Of a stretch of DNA of 64,000 bases, positions 58,273-64,000 are shown piece after piece. The position numbers and the translations under genes are program-made. Source of the DNA: Omphiscola glabra. Its lineage: Eukaryota; Mollusca; Gastropoda; Lymnaeidae. Numbering within the stretch: the stretch's first letter is position 1; each line of letters starts with the position of its first letter. The stretch covers positions 23,607,549 through 23,671,548 of the forward strand of contig OZ024804.1 of NCBI GenBank assembly GCA_964017045.1. Reading direction: 5' to 3'. Below the pieces are notes generated by a model. It had not been told where the DNA came from and did no database searches. It saw only the letters and a list, made by a program, of their open reading frames with translations.

Positions 58273-58870
58273 GGGGATGAATATGAGGTCAGCTACATCA
58301 ATGTCAGTGTGGAAAATGAGGTCAGCTACATCAGTGTCAGTGTGGAAAATGAGGTCAGCTACATCAATGTCAGTGTGGAAAATGAGGTCAGCTACATCAA
58401 TGTCAGTGTGAAAAATGAGGTCAGCTACATCAATGTCAGTGTGGAAAATGAGGTCAGCTACATTAATGTCAGTGTGGAAAATGAGGTCAGCTACATCAAT
58501 GTCAGTGTGGAAAATGAGGTCAGCTACATCAATGTCAGTGTGGAAAATGAGGTCAGCTACATCAATGTCAGTGTGGAAAATGAGGTCAGCTACGTCAATG
58601 TGGAAAATGAGGTCAGCTACGTCAATGTGGAAAATGAGGTCAGCTACGTCAATGTCAGTGTGGAAAATGAGGTCAGCTACGTCAATGTGGAAAATGAGGT
58701 CAGCTACGTCAATGTGGAAAATGAGGTCAGCTACGTCAGTGTGGAAAATGAGGTCAGCTACATCAATGTCAGTGTGGAAAATGAGGTCAGCTACGTCAGT
58801 GTGGAAAATGAGGTCAGCTACGTCAATGTGGAAAATGAGGTCAGCTACATCAATGTCAGTGTGGTAAATC
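58273..58870. repeat. 33/27-bp in-frame minisatellite, about 20 units
   Basis: Units of GAGGTCAGCTACATCAATGT plus CAGTGTGGAAAAT (33 bp) mixed with shorter units lacking six bases (27 bp). All lengths are multiples of three, so long open frames run on both strands (plus 58225-58935, 236 codons; minus 58986-58270, 238 codons; and a third frame). With no splice or start context and three frames open at once, I treat this as a repeat and not as a gene. Confidence 0.93.
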
Positions 58871-59084
58871 AGCACAAAGCAAAATTTCAAATGGGAACTG
58901 GCTTTGTTGCTTCTTTGTTTTCCTTCTGTCTCTAATTTCAATTCTGTAAGTAATGATTCTACTTCTACTCCTGGAAGATACAACAACGCGGGTGTCTAGG
59001 ATAAGAGAGAATCCCTCGCCATCGCAAATTTTCAGCTCGAAACATATGGAAACTGAACGACACTTGGAAATTGAAATCATCTGT

Positions 59085-59265
59085 CAGAAACTGAACAAAT
59101 CTGTCAGAAATTGAACACGTCTGTCAGAAACTGAATACGTCTGTCAGAAACTGAATACGTCTGTCAGAAACTGAATACGTCTGTCAGAAACTGAATACGT
59201 CTGTCAGAAACTGAACACGTCTGTCAAAAACTGAACACGTCTGTCAGAAACTGAACACGTCTTTC
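59085..59265. repeat. 20-bp minisatellite, about 9 units
   Basis: CTGTCAGAAACTGAATACGT units, AATACGT in the centre and AACACGT at the edges. Confidence 0.94.
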
Positions 59266-59269
59266 CCTG

Positions 59270-59952
59270 ACTGGGATTTTGATGCTATTTATAAACTTAA
59301 ACCAGTTTAACACTTTTCCGATCGTCATAGCCAGTCTAGTGCAAATAATTATTGTAATAATAGCAATACATGGTTAAATACTGTCAAATACGAGAATACG
59401 ACATTTTACTAACTCATTACGGAAAAAATCCACGTATGGAGCTATATAACTCCCACCCCCATATAGCTCTCAATATCGCCCCCTGAGTGTCTTATATCTC
59501 ATTTAGAACCAATGCAATTCATGAATTCTAGTAAAAATGAAAGGAATACGGTAAATTACACAAACCTCTAAAAATGACTGCACTCGGATGGTTCACCTTG
59601 GGGAAAAAAACATGACAACAATGCATCCTTCGATGACGTAAGAGCACACAGACGCAGTCTCAGGGTGTATTCTAATTTTAGTCAATTTTAGAATTGCGCA
59701 TCAAACTGCGCACATGCCTTGGCATTAGACAGCTAAATGCTTGAAAGCTAGGTGATTTTATCGGACCCTGCTCTTTGACCATTTGGGGGAATGAGACGCT
59801 TACATTACATAAGAGATATCATCTTTCCTATCATTTCATATTCTCATTGATTTCTCAAACGGTCGTTGGCTTCGACCGCTCTCCGAACTCATCTATTCTA
59901 TTAAATAAATAAATACTCAAATGATTTTAATATACCGGGACACAATTCCCGA
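59270..59952. other. intergenic or intronic stretch, no gene seen
   Basis: No recognisable exon, RNA or element. Confidence 0.35.
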
Positions 59953-60300
59953 ATGATCAAAACTTTGGTCTTTAGATTTCTTCAATCACAGAATTGTAAA
60001 GAGCACACACACGGGTTAATTACAAGTTTAATGTTGTCCAAGCTCAATTTAACAGACATAATAGTGATAATAGGGCTCGCCAAAGAGATCTTGCAGGGCA
60101 CTACTAGAGGAGGGAGAAGAAGAGGAAGACAAAGAAAAAGATGGGAAGATAATATCAAAGAATGGACGGGATTACAACTAGGCGATGCTATGCGTAGGGC
60201 AGAAGACCGAGAGGAATGGAGAAGAATAGTATACATGTCATCTGTGGCGTCCCAACGGTCGAAGGACTACGGGGGGACCTGATGATGATGAATAGTGATA
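59953..60300 (+). pseudogene. LINE 3' fragment (RT C-terminus)
   Basis: The frame 59953-60282 carries, from about residue 48, ILQGTTRGGRRRGRQRKRWE, then DNIKEWTGL, EDREEWRRIV and SSVASQR. This is the conserved C-terminal tail of a LINE reverse transcriptase common in molluscs and cnidarians. It ends in a TGATGATGATGA tail, the short-repeat 3' end of such elements. The first 47 residues are probably flanking sequence read in frame. The copy is 5'-truncated and cannot move on its own. Confidence 0.85.
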
Positions 60301-60535
60301 AATCCTTCTAGGATTGCGTGAAATCTGAGTCATTAAAATGGCGCTACGGGTATCTTGTGCCAACACGGCTGACTTTATCTTTAACACAGTGACTGCGTTT
60401 TAACAAGTTTGTTTTGTTTTTAACTCTAAAATACTGGCTGCCTTTGAGCTCTCAGTGGCTGTGCTTGTTGAACTCTTTTGAGTTGTACTGTAGCCCAAAC
60501 TTTGCGAGGTGTATCACAAACATGTAATACAATTA

Positions 60536-61497
60536 CAAAGAGTCAGCTTACACGTGGGGAGAGTCAGCTTACACGTGGGGAGAGTCAGCTTACACGTGGG
60601 GAGAGTCAGCTTACACGTGGGAAGAGTCAGCTTACACGTGGGGAGAGTCAGCTTACACGTGGGGAGAGTCAGCTTACACGTGGGAAGAGTCAGCTTACAC
60701 GTGGGAAGAGTCAGCTTACACGTGGGGAGAGTCAGCTTACACGTGGGGAGAGTCAGCTTACACGTGGGGAGAGTCAGCTTACACGTGGGAAGAGTCAGCT
60801 TACACGTGGGAAGAGTCAGCTTACACGTGGGAAGAGTCAGGTTACACGTGGGGAGAGTCAGCTTACACGTGGGAAGAGTCAGCTTACACGTGGGAAGAGT
60901 CAGGTTACACGTGGGAAGAGTCAGCTTACACGTGGGAAGAGTCAGCTTACACGTGGGAAGAGTCAGGTTACACGTGGGAAGAGTCAGCTTACACGTGGGA
61001 AGAGTCAGCTTACACGTGGGAAGAGTCAGCTTACACGTGGGGAGAGTCAGCTTACACGTGGGGAGAGTCAGCTTACACGTGGGGAGAGTCAGCTTACACG
61101 TGGGAAGAGTCAGCTTACACGTGGGAAGAGTCAGCTTACACGTGGGAAGAGTCAGGTTACACGTTGGGAGAGTCAGTTTACACGTGGGCAGTCAGCTTAC
61201 ACGTGGGGAGAGTCAGCTTACACGAGGGGAGAGTCAGCTTACACGAGGGGAGAGTCAGCTTACACGTTGGGAGAGTCAGCTTACACGTGGGGAGAGTCAG
61301 TTTACACGTGGGCAGTCAGCTTACACGTGGAAAGTCAGCTTACACGTGGGGAGAGTCAGCTTACACGTGGGGAGAGTCAGCTTACACGTTGGGAGAGTCA
61401 GTTTACACGTGGAAAGTCAGCTTACACGTGGGGAGTCAGCTTACACGTGGGGAGAGTCAGCTTACACGTTGGGAGAGTCAGCTTACACGTGGGGAGA
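60536..61497. repeat. 21-bp minisatellite, about 45 units, each with CACGTG
   Basis: AGTCAGCTTACACGTGGGGA plus G units, with GGGA/GGAA variants and a few shortened units at the 3' side. The 21-bp period leaves three plus frames open (up to 359 codons); these are artefacts. Nearly every unit holds the CACGTG E-box palindrome. Confidence 0.97.
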
Positions 61498-61535
61498 GCT
61501 GTTCCTATCAAAATAAAAGGGCAACGGCTGTTGTG

Positions 61536-61552
61536 TGTGTGTGTGTGTGTTA
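61536..61552. repeat. (GT)n microsatellite
   Basis: Eight to nine GT dinucleotides just after the 21-bp array. Confidence 0.85.
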
Positions 61553-61716
61553 AATGACTAACAAGTGTTTGTGGTGTGTCACATGTGTGCTGCTCATGGT
61601 AGCTTCTGACAGTGCAATCATACTGTCCCCTGACGTTGTTTATGTGAGTTGGTGGGAATGCACATGCAGAGAGCTCAGTCATTCCCGATGACGCAGTCAG
61701 CTATTTTTTTTTCTAC

Positions 61717-62308
61717 TGTTATGAAGGATGCCGTGTTCTTAGCACACCTATCTCGCGTCCCACGTGCATGACCCCTCGTGAACTCTCGTGACCGCCTTTG
61801 AAGTGTGGCTAGAAAAACCTTATTTACAACATAAATTCTAGTCAGGAGAACTGTCGAAAATAATAGAAGATTCTGGATAAAACGGGAAGGCAAAACAATG
61901 TGTTAGGTGGTTCGAGAGACCTTAGTAGGAAATGCCTATAAAAAGGGCTGACCGATAGAGAGGGAGAGAGATTTTGTTTTGATCACGAGATATGCTATGT
62001 TATACTTTGTTGTGTGTAGAGTTTTCTATTTCCTCATACAATTTTTGCTCATTGTATTCTTATATACAGTACCGGTACCAGCAAATCTGTAAGTTTATAA
62101 TTTTAATCATATTTTCTCTTGCTGTTATTATTTAATTGAAGTTCACAAATTAAAAAGTTATTAATTGTAATTAGCTCTGGCCTTGATTGTCGTTATATTT
62201 GTTATTATTTTTAAACGTTGGTATCGTCCTTTATTATGGACCGTTTCTAGAACGAGCCATAGTCTAAAATTAAGAGATTAAATTCTCAATTCATAACGGT
62301 CCGTAATA
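61717..62308 (+). mobile_element. diverged solo LTR of the Gmr1-like family
   Basis: 592 bp, begins TGTTATGAAGGATGCCG and ends AACGGTCCGTAATA, with a perfect 4-bp duplication CTAC (61713-61716 and 62309-62312). From the TATA box (61937) onward it aligns closely with 17453-17831. Upstream of it the U3 part is much more diverged. No internal region follows. Confidence 0.92.
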
Positions 62309-62312
62309 CTAC

Positions 62313-63850
62313 ATTTGCCGCCGCAAAGTCTTTCTTTCGTTCTTTTTTTATAGACATTCTTCTGCTGAGAGATCAGTCAGGATAGTAGCATAAGCTTGAT
62401 CGCGTCTACCTCGTGCTGACCTGCAAGGTCGCATCTGAGTTGATGACAAAGAATTCCAGCTCCGGTCTGCAGGGTCGAGTCCCTCAAGTGAGAGGGGGAT
62501 TGGTGTGATGAGTGGTGGCGAAATTAGACAAGGTGATTTAAAAAAAATAACAACAGCCCTTCCCTTTGGCTTACAATAACCACCGGTCCTAACGGTAAGA
62601 GTGTGGGTTGGGCTGGAGGAAAAAAAGAGGGGGGGGGGGGAGGCGCCTTGTGGCAGGACATTTCGGCTTTTAGATAGGACCCACGGACGGCAAGAGATTT
62701 AGGGTATAAAATGCCGCATTGTTTAAATTCTAGTTTTTAGTTTTATGCCAGAGTCAAGTCACGATACCAAAGATTTTGTAAACAGTTTTTTTAAAATATA
62801 TTTTTTTTTTTAAACAAAACTTTTTTTTTAAATATAGTGCCTTACAACCCTTCTGCACAGACTTTCTTTACTTAATACATTTTAAGAAAATTTATTTTGC
62901 TTTTATTAGCCTTTAAAATCTTAAATAAATTCTGCTTTTTTAATATATTTTTTTAAAGTTTTAATGCTAAATATTGATGAAGCTTGAACTGCATGTCAAT
63001 TGAAAGATAAACACCCATAATATAAGTTTGACCAGACATGCCAGTCAGCCAAGCAAGCCAAGCCAGGCAAATCTGCCAGCCAGCCAAATGTGCCAGCCAG
63101 CCAAATCTAGTGTAAATCATTGAAGTGAAATAAATCTTGGATGGAATTAACAACAACACAGCCAACAGAAAGTTTCAAACTTGATCTCTAAATATTGACT
63201 ATCACCGGATGACAATGATTATAAAAGTTGTTTTGTCCCCTCTATCCAGCTCAGTCTCATGGCAAAACATTTTTATTAAGGCCCCTTCCTGAAAAGGTAT
63301 CAATTACTTGTAGGACACATTGGAAGACACTGTTCACCCAACAAACAAATTCAAACTGGGGGCCAAGTCCACGTCATCAAGGGGAATCTACTGATGATGT
63401 ATACAGTGTCAAGTGTACATCCAATGGCATATCAGATGATGGCCAAGCTTTTATTTTTGCATGTTTGACACTACAAATGATTGTTTGAATGTTTGTTTGG
63501 CATAATAAATGATTGACACAATAAATGATTATTTGGCATAACAAATGATTGTTGTTTGACATAAGATTGTTTGACATAATTGAGAAACAGATAAATGTTT
63601 CAAAAACAAAAGTTTGATGGAACAAATAATTGGCTTCACAATTAATTGATAGAAATAACAAATAAATGGGTTCACTAGATACAGTTAATTTGTCTTGCTT
63701 TGGGTTCAATGGTTACTACCGCTAAAGAAAGGGTTCCCTTTCAATAGGGTTCAATGGATTAAATAGTTAATGAGAAGGTACTATTGAGATAAAATAAATA
63801 GACAATGAGAAGGGTTCATTATTTTCATTTGGTTCAATAGATATACAGCT
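62313..63850. other. intergenic or intronic stretch, no gene seen
   Basis: Includes a G-run at 62631-62640, poly-T stretches, a short GCCAGCCAGCCAA repeat (63040-63105) and an AATGATTGTTTGACATAA-type short repeat (63475-63570). No exon or RNA gene could be supported. Confidence 0.35.
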
Positions 63851-64000
63851 AGTGCTCGACTTACGACCTATGCAAGTTACGACCATTCGACTTTACGACC
63901 ACAATCACTAGCCATACTGTATTAGATTTCAGATTTATTTCTGCTTCAATTATCAGTCGAACTGAGTTGTCTGCCATCATCGGCGGTCGAGAACATCAAA
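63851..64000. mobile_element. possible DNA transposon end, cut by the window edge
   Basis: AGTGCTCGACTTACGACCTA then AGTTACGACC, CGACTTTACGACC: the stacked GACTTACGACC motifs resemble the subterminal repeats of widespread small DNA transposons. The other end is not in the window, so this stays tentative. Confidence 0.3.

Noticed and set aside
60478..61557. Plus-strand open frames of 359 and 335 codons (SQLTRGE and VSLHVGR repeats)
   Set aside because: Products of a 21-bp tandem array; several frames are open together and there is no start, splice or domain evidence.
62380..62500. tRNA or SINE-like stretch with GGGTCGAGTCCC
   Set aside because: The B-box-like word lacks one base of the consensus and I find no A box at the right distance nor any cloverleaf pairing.

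Overview
The window is eukaryotic nuclear DNA: AT-rich, intron-containing genes, LINEs, SINEs, LTR elements, small terminal-inverted-repeat (TIR) elements and a very high load of unrelated minisatellites. Protein similarity (a CREBZF-like bZIP factor, UBE2Z, a PDI-family protein) and the mix of repeats fit a lophotrochozoan, most likely a gastropod mollusc. I cannot fix the species from sequence alone.

Layout. 1-1908 is the 3' half of a LINE ORF with an RNase H domain, cut by the window edge. 2-16.8 kb is gene-poor and full of tandem arrays, the largest a 37-bp satellite at 5323-8711 (about 91 units). It also holds a decayed RTE-like LINE split by a solo LTR (10290-10893) and a SPIN-like hAT element with a perfect 8-bp target duplication (14377-14574). 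17233-23802 is a nearly complete LTR retrotransposon with about 99% identical LTRs. Its domain order is gag, protease, integrase, reverse transcriptase, RNase H: a Ty3/gypsy-type element with integrase ahead of RT, as in the Gmr1-like lineage. It is interrupted by two in-frame stops and a frameshift. 24-35 kb is again repeats, G/C homopolymer runs, hAT-type miniature elements and LINE 3' ends.

Host genes. CREBZF (minus strand, 35329-36516, uninterrupted CDS) and UBE2Z (plus strand, 43171-47369, seven coding exons, 352 aa, complete) lie head to head about 6.6 kb apart. The last four exons of a PDI-family gene (minus strand, 54259-56544) follow. UBE2Z and the PDI gene are tail to tail, and a 50-bp satellite of about 81 units (49201-53256) fills the space between their 3' ends. 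The PDI gene's upstream exons are not recognisable in the rest of the window. If they lie further right, the 46-, 35-, 33/27-, 20- and 21-bp minisatellites and a diverged solo LTR at 56.6-62.3 kb would be inside its introns or 5' flank.

The host genes do not form a pathway: one is a stress-type transcription factor, one an E2 ubiquitin-conjugating enzyme, one an ER thioredoxin-fold protein. The unusual content is the mobile and tandem-repeat fraction. By adding up the arrays I estimate that a fifth to a quarter of the window is minisatellite or satellite DNA.
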